Source: JAFGPL01 sp963781805 (GTDB lineage Bacteria > Bacteroidota > Bacteroidia > Bacteroidales > UBA10428). Taken from it: DNA of 64,000 nt. This document shows, piece by piece, positions 37,972 through 48,212 of the stretch. Made by a program: the position numbers and the translations under genes. The notes below the pieces were generated by a model. The model did not search any database. It was not told where the DNA came from and worked only from the letters and a program-made list of their open reading frames with translations. Location: the NCBI GenBank assembly GCA_963781805.1, contig CAWAHF010000004.1, positions 1,984,001 through 2,048,000 of the forward strand, in the 5' to 3' direction. How positions within the stretch are numbered: the first letter of the stretch is position 1; every line of letters starts with the position of its first letter.

Positions 37972-40530
37972 ATGAATTTAAAATTTAAAAACATCAGACA
38001 TCAAAATTGTATGTTGTTTTTTAAGATTTGTGGTTTTTGGGTTCTGCTGATTTCACCACTTGTTCATGCAACTCAGGAACCTGAGTATATCGCCACAATT
38101 GCAGCAGAAAAACAGTTCACATTGTCTGATTCCATTGGTCCTGCAGCATTGGTTGTTAGTTCGGAAGATTACCCTGCTGTTATCGTGGCATTAAAAAATC
38201 TGAAAGAAGATATTGGCAAGGTAACAGATCATGCACCTGAGATTAGCTATACTAATTTACCTAACCAAAAAGAATTGGTAATCATTGGTACAATTGGGAA
38301 AAGCCCGATTATTAATCAGTTAATCAAAAATAAAAAACTTGATGTAAATGAGATTGTTGGAAAATGGGAATCGTACCTGATTCAAACCATTGAATCTCCA
38401 TTTCCAGGCATTGACAAAGCGCTTGTTATTACAGGCAGTGACCGACGTGGCACCGTATATGGTATCTATGATTTAACGAGACAGATTGGTGTATCCCCCT
38501 GGTATTGGTGGGCGGATGTCCCAATTGAAAAACATAAATCTTTGTATATCAAAGAAGGGCGTTATGTCTTCGAAAGTCCCAAGGTAAAATATCGCGGCAT
38601 ATTTTTAAATGATGAAGCGCCTGCTCTTTCGGGTTGGGCACATGAGAAATTCGGCGGATTCAACCATCAGTTCTATGCACATGTATTTGAACTAATTTTG
38701 CGTTTGCGGGGAAATTTTATCTGGCCTGCGATGTGGGGAAGCGCTTTCTTCGATGACGATCCTGAAAACGGCAGGCTGGCTGATGAGATGGGGGTCGTGA
38801 TAGGAACTTCTCACCACGAACCTTTGGGACGCGCACATGATGAATGGCGAAGATACGGATCAGGCCCATGGGATTACAGCAAAAACGATACGGTATTGCG
38901 AGAATTCTGGACCGGAGGCATGGAGCGGATGAAAAATTTTGAGACTTTAGTTACCATTGGCATGCGGGGCGATGGCGATAAAGCTATGAGTGATGGCACG
39001 AACATTGCCTTATTGGAAAGAATTGTTAAGGACCAACGTAAAATCATCAGCCAGGTTACCGGCAAAAGAGCTGAAGAGACACCGCAGGTCTGGGCTCTTT
39101 ACAAAGAAGTTCAGGATTACTATGATAAAGGTATGCGTGTGCCAAAAGATGTGACGTTATTGCTTTGCGATGATAACTGGGGCGATGTGCGTAAACTGCC
39201 CGACATAAATGAACCTGCTCATCCGGGAGGATATGGAATGTATTATCACTTCGATTATGTTGGGGGGCCGCGAAATTATAAGTGGATAAATGTAAGTCAG
39301 ATACAGCGGGTTTGGGAACAGATGAACCTGACATGGAGTCATGGTGTAAACCGGATTTGGATTGTGAATGTCGGGGATTTGAAACCAATGGAATATCCGA
39401 TTAGCTTTTTTCTCGATATGGCCTGGGATCCGACACAATTCAATGCTAAAAATTTACTTCAGCATACAGAAGCCTGGTGCGCCGAACAGTTTGGCGTAAC
39501 GTATGCAAAAGAAGCAGCCCGTCTTATCAACCTCTATACAAAATGCAATCACAGGGTAACACCAGAATTACTGAATGCTGACACATACAGTCTCGAAAAT
39601 TACAATGAGTTTAAGCATGTGCGGGATGATTATCGTGATTTGGCACTGGACGCCATGCGGTTGTATAATATTATTCCAAATGCTTACAAGGATGCCTTTG
39701 ATCAATTGGTCTTATTCCCTGTAAATGCCTGCTCTAACCTGTATGAAATGTATTATGCGGTTGCAAAAAACAGGCAATTAGCCGCTAAAAATGATCCTAA
39801 AGCAAATCAATGGGCTGATGTTGTAAAAGAATGCTTTGATCGGGATTCGGTTTTAACCGTTCACTATAATAGCGATATTTCCAACGGCAAATGGCCGCAT
39901 ATGATGGACCAAATACGTATTGGTTATACCTACTGGCAACAACCAAGGTTTCGAAAAATGCCAAATGTGATTAGGATTGAAACACCAGAGATACCAAACT
40001 CAGAATTGGCTTTTTCAGAATCGGATGGTTATGTTTCCATTGAAGCAGAAAATTATCAAAAAGCCAACGAAACAAAGAATATTCATTGGGATGTTATACC
40101 GGGACTTGGAAAAACAGGTTCTGCCATAACCACCTTTCCTCAAAATAAGTATCCGGTAATTTCTGATTCAGTTTATTTAGAATATTTTATAAATTTTAAA
40201 TCTACCGGAGATTTTGAGGTGAGTGTTTTAGTATCGCCTACCTTAAACTTCAATGCCAACAAGGGCCTGCGTTATACCATATCCTTTGATGGGAGTTCGG
40301 AGCAAATCGTTAATATTAATCAAAAATATACCCAGCAGGAAATGGAACATTGGCAGGCAAATAGAATTAATCAAACCACAACGAAACATCAAATATCAAC
40401 TCCCGGATTGCATCGGTTACGCATTCGGGTGTTGGAACCGGGAATCGTTTTACAAAAAATACTAATTGATACAGGCAATCTTAAACCAAGCTATTTAGGA
40501 CCCCCGCAAAGTGAACAACTAAAAATGTAA
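37972..40530 (+). CDS. GH115 xylan alpha-1,2-glucuronidase, exported
   Basis: 852 aa with an N-terminal signal region (FFKICGFWVLLISPLVHA, about residues 16-34). The GH115 pattern is clear: GSDRRGTVYGIYDLTRQIGVSPWYWWADVPI, KVKYRGIFLNDEAPALSGWAHEKFGG, LRLRGNFIWPAMWGSAFFDDDP, IGTSHHEPLGRAHDEW and LLCDDNWGDVRKLP. GH115 enzymes cut (4-O-methyl)glucuronic acid from internal xylose units of glucuronoxylan, which GH67 cannot do. The C-terminal beta-domain (SESDGYVSIEAENYQ onward) is the usual family ending. It is the first gene of a tight six-gene plus-strand run; the esterase follows after 4 nt. Confidence 0.95.
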   Translation: MNLKFKNIRHQNCMLFFKICGFWVLLISPLVHATQEPEYIATIAAEKQFTLSDSIGPAALVVSSEDYPAVIVALKNLKEDIGKVTDHAPEISYTNLPNQKELVIIGTIGKSPIINQLIKNKKLDVNEIVGKWESYLIQTIESPFPGIDKALVITGSDRRGTVYGIYDLTRQIGVSPWYWWADVPIEKHKSLYIKEGRYVFESPKVKYRGIFLNDEAPALSGWAHEKFGGFNHQFYAHVFELILRLRGNFIWPAMWGSAFFDDDPENGRLADEMGVVIGTSHHEPLGRAHDEWRRYGSGPWDYSKNDTVLREFWTGGMERMKNFETLVTIGMRGDGDKAMSDGTNIALLERIVKDQRKIISQVTGKRAEETPQVWALYKEVQDYYDKGMRVPKDVTLLLCDDNWGDVRKLPDINEPAHPGGYGMYYHFDYVGGPRNYKWINVSQIQRVWEQMNLTWSHGVNRIWIVNVGDLKPMEYPISFFLDMAWDPTQFNAKNLLQHTEAWCAEQFGVTYAKEAARLINLYTKCNHRVTPELLNADTYSLENYNEFKHVRDDYRDLALDAMRLYNIIPNAYKDAFDQLVLFPVNACSNLYEMYYAVAKNRQLAAKNDPKANQWADVVKECFDRDSVLTVHYNSDISNGKWPHMMDQIRIGYTYWQQPRFRKMPNVIRIETPEIPNSELAFSESDGYVSIEAENYQKANETKNIHWDVIPGLGKTGSAITTFPQNKYPVISDSVYLEYFINFKSTGDFEVSVLVSPTLNFNANKGLRYTISFDGSSEQIVNINQKYTQQEMEHWQANRINQTTTKHQISTPGLHRLRIRVLEPGIVLQKILIDTGNLKPSYLGPPQSEQLKM

Positions 40531-40534
40531 AAAA

Positions 40535-42457
40535 ATGAAACTGTTTAGAAAAATACTATTCGCTTTTATTCTTATTGCAGCAGGCTCACTTTTGTTTGTG
40601 CTTAAAGCAGAAGTCAAACTTCCCCGGTTAATTAGCAGCGGGATGGTATTACAACGTAATGTTCCTCTGAAAATCTGGGGTTGGGCAGCTCCTTCTGAAA
40701 AAGTGAAAGTGGAATTTATGGGAAAAACTTACCAGACCAAAGCCGATAAACAGGGCAACTGGAAATTAGAACTCCCGGCATTCCCAACCGGTGGTCCTTT
40801 CAACATGAAGGTTAATGAAATTGTACTTAGCAATATTTTAATTGGCGACGTTTGGTTGTGTTCCGGACAATCGAATATGGAATTGTGGATTCGCCGGGTA
40901 ATGGATTTATACGCGAATGAAATTAAACAAGTAAATAACACAAATATCCGACTATTCAGATCATCAGAGCGTAAGAATTTTACAAGCCCACAGAAGGACT
41001 ATAAAGATGGCTCATGGCTTCCGGCCACCCCCGAAAATATTATGGATTTCTCAGCTGCGGCTTATTTTTTTGCCGACGATTTATACAAAAAATACCATGT
41101 TCCTATCGGTTTAATAAGTACTGCAATTGGCGGTTCTCCTGCTGAATCATGGTTAAGTGAAACATACGCAAAAAAATATCTGGATAATTGGTTGGCAGCG
41201 CAAGCCAGGATTGATTCCATTCGAATGAAAAATAGTTCACAGAAAGGAAAAGAAACGCATTCCAATTGGTTTGAAGAATTGAACCGGAATGATCCGGGAG
41301 TCTCGCATTGGTCAAAAGACAATGTGAATGTTTCTGACTGGCCCTCAATTTCCCTTCCCGGATATTGGACAGAAAAAGGTGTTGAAGAGCAAAATGGCTC
41401 GCTTTGGTTTTATAGGGAATTTGAAATTCCTGATTCATTGGTGAATAAGGAAGCCATTCTTCGCCTTGGGAGAATAATTGACAGCGATTCGGCCTGGATA
41501 AACGGAATTTTCGTAGGAACTGTTTCTTACCAGTATCCTCCCAGCATTTACAAAATTCCTGTAGGTGTCTTAAAACCGGGAAAAAATAAATTAATGGTGC
41601 GGGTGATTAGTCAAACCGGAAAAGGAGGATTTGTGGAAGAGAAACCCTATGAAATTCGCATAGGTTCTCAAACCATTGATCTGACTGGAGATTGGAAGTA
41701 TCATACCGGCGCTGTAATGAAACCGGCTTTTGGAATGGGTTCACTACAATTCAGACCAGGTGGCTTATTCAATGGATTAATTAGTCCTGTAATCGGTTTT
41801 CAATTGAAAGGAGTGATCTGGTATCAGGGAGAGTCAAATACAGGACGTGCAGCCGAATACAGGCAACTTTTTGAGGATTTGATTACTGACTGGAGAATCC
41901 AGTTTGATGCTCCTGATTTACCATTCTTATATGTACAACTTCCCAATCTGGGTAAACCCGACAAGCAACCTGTTGAAAGCGGCTGGGCGGAAGTCCGCGA
42001 TGCGCAACGTTGTGCCCTGGAATTGCCGAATACAGGAATGGCGGTAACATACGATATCGGCGAGTGGAATGATATTCATCCGTTAAATAAAAAAGAAGTC
42101 GGCAGGCGTCTGGCTCTTGAAGCCGAAAGGGTTGCTTATCACGATAGCACAATAGTAAGCTCGGGCCCCTTGTATGAATCCATGAAAATTTCAGATAGCA
42201 GCATCATTTTAACCTTTAAATCGGTAGGTAGCGGATTGTACACAAATAGCCTGCTGGATGGTTTTCAGATTGCCGGAGACAACGGGCACTTTGTATGGGC
42301 TAATGCAGTGGTGTTATCAAGGAATAAAGTTCGGGTATGGAGCGATAGTGTGGCAAATCCAACCACTGTTCGTTATGCATGGGACGACAATCCGGCCGGT
42401 GCAAACCTGAAAAACAAAGAAGGATTGCCGGCTTCAACCTTTACAACAAACGAATAA
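40535..42457 (+). CDS. Sialate O-acetylesterase-type (SASA) carbohydrate esterase
   Basis: 640 aa with a signal/anchor (ILFAFILIAAGSLLFVLKA). The N-terminal beta-domain (LPRLISSGMVLQRNVPLKIWGWA) leads to the SGNH-type motif LCSGQSNMELW (catalytic Ser113). A GH2-like jelly roll is inserted (residues about 260-390, WFYREFEIPDSLVN). The second half of the esterase then has GVIWYQGESNTGRA and the Asp/His motif NDIHPLNKKEVGRRLALEA. Such proteins in xylan loci remove acetyl groups from xylan or its oligomers. Acetylxylan as substrate is inferred from the operon. It begins 4 nt after GH115 and precedes the transporter by 24 nt. Confidence 0.88.
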   Translation: MKLFRKILFAFILIAAGSLLFVLKAEVKLPRLISSGMVLQRNVPLKIWGWAAPSEKVKVEFMGKTYQTKADKQGNWKLELPAFPTGGPFNMKVNEIVLSNILIGDVWLCSGQSNMELWIRRVMDLYANEIKQVNNTNIRLFRSSERKNFTSPQKDYKDGSWLPATPENIMDFSAAAYFFADDLYKKYHVPIGLISTAIGGSPAESWLSETYAKKYLDNWLAAQARIDSIRMKNSSQKGKETHSNWFEELNRNDPGVSHWSKDNVNVSDWPSISLPGYWTEKGVEEQNGSLWFYREFEIPDSLVNKEAILRLGRIIDSDSAWINGIFVGTVSYQYPPSIYKIPVGVLKPGKNKLMVRVISQTGKGGFVEEKPYEIRIGSQTIDLTGDWKYHTGAVMKPAFGMGSLQFRPGGLFNGLISPVIGFQLKGVIWYQGESNTGRAAEYRQLFEDLITDWRIQFDAPDLPFLYVQLPNLGKPDKQPVESGWAEVRDAQRCALELPNTGMAVTYDIGEWNDIHPLNKKEVGRRLALEAERVAYHDSTIVSSGPLYESMKISDSSIILTFKSVGSGLYTNSLLDGFQIAGDNGHFVWANAVVLSRNKVRVWSDSVANPTTVRYAWDDNPAGANLKNKEGLPASTFTTNE

Positions 42458-42481
42458 ATCCAATTTAAATCTATATTATTT

Positions 42482-43948
42482 ATGAAAGCAACTTCCCAAA
42501 AAATTTCAGTGATCGAAAAAATTGGTTATAGCCTGGGTGATCTGGCTGCTAACCTGATCTTTCAGACTTTAATTACGTATTTAGCTTATTTTTATACCGA
42601 TATCTACGGGCTTAAAGCTAACGATGCTTCAATCGTTATGCTTACTGTAGGACTGGTGGCTGCATTTATATTTAATCCGTTAATCGGAATATTGGCCGAC
42701 AGAACAAATTCGAGATGGGGTAAATTTAGGCCATGGATTCTGTATACCGCTATTCCAATGGGCGTGATCGCATTTCTGGCATTTTCAACACCCCATTTTT
42801 CGTACAAAGGGAAACTAATTTATGCCGCAGTAACTTATACCTTTTTGTTGTTGATGTATGCTTCAAGCAATTTGCCATACTCAGCCCTAAGCGGTGTAAT
42901 AACTGGCGATATGGGCGAACGAAACAGTATTTCGTCGTACCGTTTTGTGGCAGTTATGTTTGCCCAGTTCTTTGTTCAGGTTTTTATGTTGCCGATTATT
43001 ATATATGCCGGTCATGGAGATAAAGCCGCCGGGATTGAAGCGGTAATGACCTGGATGGCAATTATTGGTACAATATTGTTACTTGTAACATTTTTTACAA
43101 CCAGAGAGCGTATTGTTCCCAGTCCGGAACAAAAGTCCTCGTTAAAGGATGATTTGTCTGACCTTTCGAAGAACAGGCCCTGGTTAATAATGCTCTCCCT
43201 GACAATTTTGGTGTTCATTACCCTTGCAATGAAAGGTGGTTCGTATGTGTATTATTTTGAAAATTATGTAAATCATCCTGCTTTAGCAAATTTTATCAGT
43301 CCTGTTATTGCGGCTTTAGCCGGAATAGGCATGAATTTCTTTGGGTCGGACCCTGTATCTGCCGGTCTGGGTTTATTCCAGGCGGGAGGTATTATCTTCA
43401 TGATTGTTGGAATTTCGCTGTCGAAAAAACTTGCTGATAAATACGGTAAGCGGGATGTGTTTCAGTATAGCTTGCTTATTTCCACACTTTTTATACTGTT
43501 CTTTATCTTTTTTAAGCCTGAAAATGTGTTCCTAATGTTCCTTTCGCAAATCCTGCATGGATTTTCCTATGGAATTACTATTCCTATTCTTTGGGCCATG
43601 ATTGCCGACGTTGCCGACTTTTCGGAATGGAAAACAAATCGCCGGGCAACTGCAATTATCTTTTCTGCCATGATGGTGGGTCTTAAAGCCGGACTCTCTA
43701 TTGGTAGCGCTTTGGTTGCATGGATTTTAGGTTTGTACGGATATATTGTAAAGGAAAGTGGTATGGCAGTTCAAACAGTTATTCAACCCGAAACGGTAGC
43801 CAAAGGGGCAAAGATGCTTGTGAGTGTATATCCGTCGATTCCATTCCTTCTTGGAGTTGGCCTGCTTTTCTTTTATGTAATTGATAAAAAAATGGAAGTA
43901 AAAATTGAAGCAGAATTGAATACGCGCAGGAAAGTAAAAGCTACTTAA
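42482..43948 (+). CDS. MFS sugar transporter, GPH (glycoside-pentoside-hexuronide:cation) family
   Basis: 488 aa with twelve predicted membrane segments. GPH motifs are seen: IGYSLGDLAANLIFQTLITYLAYFYTDIYG at the start, FNPLIGILADRTNSRWGKFRPW after helix 2 and DVADFSEWKTNRRATAIIFSAMMVGLKAG in the second half. It would import xylo-oligosaccharides or aldouronic acids into the cytoplasm with a cation. Its place between the periplasmic esterase and the GH10/GH43 pair supports that. An unusual extra loop (about 265-300, VNHPALANFISPVIAALAG) is also seen in Bacteroidota relatives of this group. Confidence 0.92.
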   Translation: MKATSQKISVIEKIGYSLGDLAANLIFQTLITYLAYFYTDIYGLKANDASIVMLTVGLVAAFIFNPLIGILADRTNSRWGKFRPWILYTAIPMGVIAFLAFSTPHFSYKGKLIYAAVTYTFLLLMYASSNLPYSALSGVITGDMGERNSISSYRFVAVMFAQFFVQVFMLPIIIYAGHGDKAAGIEAVMTWMAIIGTILLLVTFFTTRERIVPSPEQKSSLKDDLSDLSKNRPWLIMLSLTILVFITLAMKGGSYVYYFENYVNHPALANFISPVIAALAGIGMNFFGSDPVSAGLGLFQAGGIIFMIVGISLSKKLADKYGKRDVFQYSLLISTLFILFFIFFKPENVFLMFLSQILHGFSYGITIPILWAMIADVADFSEWKTNRRATAIIFSAMMVGLKAGLSIGSALVAWILGLYGYIVKESGMAVQTVIQPETVAKGAKMLVSVYPSIPFLLGVGLLFFYVIDKKMEVKIEAELNTRRKVKAT

Positions 43949-43971
43949 CCGTTTACAAAAATTAAAATTAC

Positions 43972-45093
43972 ATGAGAATAAAAACTATAGCCTCAATCAC
44001 GGCCATTGTTTGTTTGACATCCTTTTACACCAAAGCCCAGGAAACATTAGCTGAAGCTACCAAAGGTAAATTCCTTTTTGGCGTAGCTGTGAATATGCAA
44101 CAGGTCAATGGTGTTAACCCCACAGAAACAGAGCTTATCGCTAAAGAATTCAGCGCTATTGTTCCCGAAAACTGTATGAAGCCTCAACCTATTCATCCGG
44201 AAGAGAATCGCTATTATTGGGATGATGCAGATAAAGTTGTAGCCTTTGGCGAAAAAAACCACCTGGTTGTAACCGGTCACTGCCTTATATGGCATTCTCA
44301 ACTAGGACGGTGGTTTTTTGTTAACGACAGTGGGAAAACTGTATCTCCCGAGATATTGAAAGAACGTATGCGCCAACACATCTATGCAGTTGTTGGCCGG
44401 TATAAAGGCCGTGTGAAAGGGTGGGACGTTGTAAATGAAGCTTTTGAAGACAATGGTAATTACCGCAATAGTAAATTCTACCAGATTCTGGGAAAGGATT
44501 TCATTAAATATGCCTTCCGGTTTGCTCATGAAGCCGATCCAAATGCTGAATTATACTACAACGATTACAATGTAGAAAATTCTGCTAAATGCGATGCTAT
44601 TGTTAAATTGGTGGGAGAACTCAAAGCTGCCGGATGCAGAGTTGATGCCGTAGGTTCGCAATCTCACATGCATATGAACTCCCCTACCCTTGAAGCTACA
44701 GAAACCAGCTTTAAAAAACTCAAAGCTGCCGGTGTAAAAATACTTATTACCGAATGGGATATTTCAATTCTTCCAAGTCCGTATGAAGGGGCAAACGTTT
44801 CTGCTAATTTCAACTATTCCAAAGAGATGGATCCATATCGTGATGGTGTTCCGGATTCCATTCAGCAGAAATGGAATAAACGCGTACTGGATATGTTCGG
44901 GCTTTTTCTCAAATATCAGGATGTAATAGATCGTGTGACCGTTTGGGGGCTGACCGATGGTGTATCATGGTTGAATAATTTTCCGATCAGGGGCAGAAAA
45001 GATTATCCCGTTCTCTTCGACCGCAGTGACCAACCGAAGAGCGTGGTTTACGATATGATTAAAATGGCTGATAAATACATACCTAAAAAATGA
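43972..45093 (+). CDS. GH10 endo-beta-1,4-xylanase
   Basis: 373 aa with a signal peptide (IASITAIVCLTSFYTKAQ). A single GH10 barrel: FGVAVNM, VPENCMKPQPIHPEENRYYWDDADKVV, GHCLIWHSQLGRWF, acid/base Glu156 in WDVVNEAF and nucleophile Glu261 in ITEWDIS. The usual motif is TELD; Trp replaces Leu here, as in many Bacteroidota enzymes. There is no binding module or sorting domain, so it is likely periplasmic and acts on imported oligosaccharides. Its stop overlaps the GH43 start by ATGA, so the two are translated together. Confidence 0.95.
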   Translation: MRIKTIASITAIVCLTSFYTKAQETLAEATKGKFLFGVAVNMQQVNGVNPTETELIAKEFSAIVPENCMKPQPIHPEENRYYWDDADKVVAFGEKNHLVVTGHCLIWHSQLGRWFFVNDSGKTVSPEILKERMRQHIYAVVGRYKGRVKGWDVVNEAFEDNGNYRNSKFYQILGKDFIKYAFRFAHEADPNAELYYNDYNVENSAKCDAIVKLVGELKAAGCRVDAVGSQSHMHMNSPTLEATETSFKKLKAAGVKILITEWDISILPSPYEGANVSANFNYSKEMDPYRDGVPDSIQQKWNKRVLDMFGLFLKYQDVIDRVTVWGLTDGVSWLNNFPIRGRKDYPVLFDRSDQPKSVVYDMIKMADKYIPKK

Positions 45094-46061
45094 AAGAAGC
45101 AAGATATTTAGTAAAAGATGCTTTTACAGCAGATCCTGCCGTACATATTTTTAATGGCAGGTTGTTCATCTACCCATCTCACGACATTGAATCAGGAATC
45201 CCTGAAAATGATAATGGGGATCACTTCGACATGCGCGATTACCATGTTTTCTCCATGGAAACCATTGATGGTGAAGTAACCGATCATGGTGTAGTACTTG
45301 ATATAAAAGACATCCCATGGGGTGGACGTCAATTGTGGGATTGCGATGTAGCTTTCAAAAACGGCAAATACTATATGTATTTTCCGTTGAAAGATAAAAC
45401 AGATGTTTTCCATATTGGAGTAGCCATTAGTGAAAAACCTGAGGGGCCTTTTATTCCGCAGGAAGCCCCGATGAAAGGCAGTTATTCTATTGACCCCTGT
45501 GTGTTTCGCGATGATGATGGTTCATTTTATATGTACTTTGGCGGTTTATGGGGAGGACAACTCCAGCGCTATCGAAACAACAAAGCAATTGAATGCGGAC
45601 ACGAGCCCGAATATGATGAGCCGGCACTACCATCACGTGTAGTGAAGTTGAGTAACGATATGCTTGATTTCGGAGAAGACCCGCGTGAAGTAATAATTGT
45701 GGATGAAAAAGGTAAAGTGCTCAGGGCAGGTGACCATGATCGTCGATTCTTTGAAGCATCATGGATGCATAAGTACAAGGGAAAATATTACTTTTCCTAT
45801 TCAACAGGCAATACACATTATCTATGTTATGCAGTGGGTGACAGTCCATACGGGCCTTTTACCTACAAAGGAATTATCCTTACTCCCGTCGTTGGCTGGA
45901 CCACACACCATTCCATTGTAGAATTTAAAGGGAAATGGTATTTGTTTCATCACGATAGTGTACCCTCAGGCGGTAAAACCTGGCTGAGAAGTTTGAAAGT
46001 TGTGGAACTGGAATATAACAATGACGGTACTATTTTGACCATAGATGGAGGAGGGATTTAA
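45090..46061 (+). CDS. GH43 beta-xylosidase/arabinofuranosidase, cytoplasmic
   Basis: 323 aa with no signal peptide, which places it in the cytoplasm. The five-bladed propeller carries the three GH43 acids: base Asp15 (FTADPAVHIF), Asp135 (YSIDPCVFRDDDG) and acid Glu222 (FFEASWMHKYKGKYYFSYS). It would split xylo-oligosaccharides brought in by the MFS transporter. The lack of the C-terminal beta-sandwich seen in classical xylosidases fits the GH43 subfamily 1 type. ATGA overlap with GH10 marks it as a member of the same operon. Confidence 0.93.
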   Translation: MKEARYLVKDAFTADPAVHIFNGRLFIYPSHDIESGIPENDNGDHFDMRDYHVFSMETIDGEVTDHGVVLDIKDIPWGGRQLWDCDVAFKNGKYYMYFPLKDKTDVFHIGVAISEKPEGPFIPQEAPMKGSYSIDPCVFRDDDGSFYMYFGGLWGGQLQRYRNNKAIECGHEPEYDEPALPSRVVKLSNDMLDFGEDPREVIIVDEKGKVLRAGDHDRRFFEASWMHKYKGKYYFSYSTGNTHYLCYAVGDSPYGPFTYKGIILTPVVGWTTHHSIVEFKGKWYLFHHDSVPSGGKTWLRSLKVVELEYNNDGTILTIDGGGI

Positions 46062-46184
46062 TTGGTTTTAGATTTTAAACAGGATTCTTATTTCATTTTG
46101 CATATTGAATATCATTTTTTTCCGGCTTCAAATGACTAATGAGGAAGATAAATGTTTAAAATCATTCTAATTAAAGAAAGAAAA

Positions 46185-48212
46185 ATGATTAAAAATATTA
46201 AGCTTAAACTTCTTACTAATTTTATAATAATATTGAGCTTATTCCCTGAATCTGATTATGCCCAGAATGTATCTGATAATAATTACAAAAATACCAATAT
46301 ACAGGTAATTGGGTCTGAGTACATTTTAACCAATGGCCTTCAAGTTGTATCAAATGTCCATTCAGGCGATACACCGGTAACTATGGAGGCTGAATCGGGT
46401 ATACCCGGGAGTGGTTTTTCAATTTTGCAGAACGGTGCTATCAGTTATGTTACTGCTAAATCAAATTATTCAGATCTGGCAACTCCCGGAGATGCGACCA
46501 GAATAATTACTTTTCAGGTAACATTTGAAGATTCAGGAAATTATAATCTGTTCGCACATATCTATGTTGGATCGGGTGGATTCGACGATGATAGCTTCTT
46601 TGCCGGAAAAGGATTTGGAATTAAAAGTGTAACCAACAGCGCTGACTGGGTGTTGATAAACGGACTTGCCGGGGTTGGTTTTTTTGATACCACAGATATA
46701 GTAGATGCTGCCGGCACAGCAGGATCTGAAGTTTGGAAATGGGTTAATATTACCAAAAATTTGTTTCCGGCTGACATTTCAATGCATGCATTTTCTGCGC
46801 CCTTAACTAATCTGACCCAAACTTTTCAAATAGGAAGTCGTGAGGATGGGCTAAATATAGACAAGTTCTCGTTTGGGAAAATACAGCTCTATTTTACTGT
46901 GGATGAACTAAATAAAGGTCTTGCGGGTTCAGCAACAAAACCTGTGATCGATTTGGATAATTTTTACAAGGGCCCGGCATTGGCTCAGGGATTAACAAAA
47001 TTTCTGGGTAATGTAATGGCCAGCGACCACATATTTGCGAATTACTGGAATCAGATTACTCCGGGTAATGAAGGTAAATGGGGATCAATTGCATCTTCTT
47101 CGGATACATTGACATGGAACTGGAGTGGATTGGATGCCATATATAATTATGCAATAAATCATAACCTGATTTTTAAAGATCATACGTTAATCTGGGGTAG
47201 CCAGCAGCCAACATGGATCTCAAGCCTTGGTCAAACACAGCAGCTTAAATATATTGAAACATGGATAAGGCAGGTGGGTCAGAGATATTCAAAGATAGAT
47301 ATGATTGATGTTGTGAATGAAGCGCTGCCGGGACATAATCCGCCTGACGGCCAAAACAGCAGAGCAAATTATAAAAATGCCCTGGGTGGTGATGGAAATA
47401 CCGGATGGGATTGGGTCATTAACGCCTTTGTTATGGCCCGGAAATACCTGCCGGATACAAAACTACTGATAAATGATTATGGTATTATTAACGATAATAC
47501 CGCTACAACTACCTATCTTACAATTATTAATTTGCTAAAAGACAGAGGACTTATCGACGGCATTGGAGTGCAGGGACATCGATTTGAACTTGAAAAAGCA
47601 AATACCACTACGTTAATAAACAATTTAGACAGGCTTTATGCTACAGGCTTGCCCATTTATATCTCGGAAATGGATCTGGGCAACCTGGATAATGCAGGTG
47701 TACCGGATGATAATCAACAATTGCAGCTATATCAGAAAATATTTCCGGTATTATGGTCGCATCCCGGCGTAAAAGGCATAACACTTTGGGGATATGTTGA
47801 AGGGGAGATGTGGCAGTCGTCTTGTTACCTGGTGCTTAAAAACGGAACATGGAGGCCGGCCCTAACCTGGTTAGCACAGTATATAAAGGATAATACTCCG
47901 GCAGCCACCAACGAAATAGAGTATATATTCCACGATGATATTACGCTTGAACAAAACTATCCGAATCCGTTTAGTACCTCCACCGAAATTATATTCAGCA
48001 TGGCAGAACCTGCAAATGTGAGCCTTAAAATATATAACAATCTTGGAATTGAGGTGGCTACTTTGGTTGACGGATATTTCAATCCGGGAAAATATTCTGT
48101 AAACTGGAACACTGAGAATTCAAGTGGATCAGAAATTAAAGAAGGAATATACTATTGTAAATTGATAGCCGGCAAAGAGATAATTGTTAGAAAAATGCTG
48201 CTTATTAAATAA
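46185..48212 (+). CDS. Secreted modular GH10 xylanase with binding module and T9SS sorting domain
   Basis: 675 aa. A signal peptide (LLTNFIIILSLFPESDYAQ) is followed by a beta-rich module (about 45-235; TMEAESG, GNYNLFAHIYVGSGG) that looks like a carbohydrate-binding module of the CBM6/35 kind. The GH10 barrel (about 245-570) has acid/base Glu379 (DVVNEAL) and nucleophile Glu495 (ISEMDLG). The C-terminal type A sorting domain (about 590-675) has LEQNYPNPFSTSTEIIFSM and GIYYCKLIAGKEIIVRKMLLIK, which routes it through type IX secretion to the surface. It should make the first cuts in insoluble xylan. The ATG at 46185 was preferred over 46152 because it directly starts the signal peptide. Confidence 0.92.
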   Translation: MIKNIKLKLLTNFIIILSLFPESDYAQNVSDNNYKNTNIQVIGSEYILTNGLQVVSNVHSGDTPVTMEAESGIPGSGFSILQNGAISYVTAKSNYSDLATPGDATRIITFQVTFEDSGNYNLFAHIYVGSGGFDDDSFFAGKGFGIKSVTNSADWVLINGLAGVGFFDTTDIVDAAGTAGSEVWKWVNITKNLFPADISMHAFSAPLTNLTQTFQIGSREDGLNIDKFSFGKIQLYFTVDELNKGLAGSATKPVIDLDNFYKGPALAQGLTKFLGNVMASDHIFANYWNQITPGNEGKWGSIASSSDTLTWNWSGLDAIYNYAINHNLIFKDHTLIWGSQQPTWISSLGQTQQLKYIETWIRQVGQRYSKIDMIDVVNEALPGHNPPDGQNSRANYKNALGGDGNTGWDWVINAFVMARKYLPDTKLLINDYGIINDNTATTTYLTIINLLKDRGLIDGIGVQGHRFELEKANTTTLINNLDRLYATGLPIYISEMDLGNLDNAGVPDDNQQLQLYQKIFPVLWSHPGVKGITLWGYVEGEMWQSSCYLVLKNGTWRPALTWLAQYIKDNTPAATNEIEYIFHDDITLEQNYPNPFSTSTEIIFSMAEPANVSLKIYNNLGIEVATLVDGYFNPGKYSVNWNTENSSGSEIKEGIYYCKLIAGKEIIVRKMLLIK

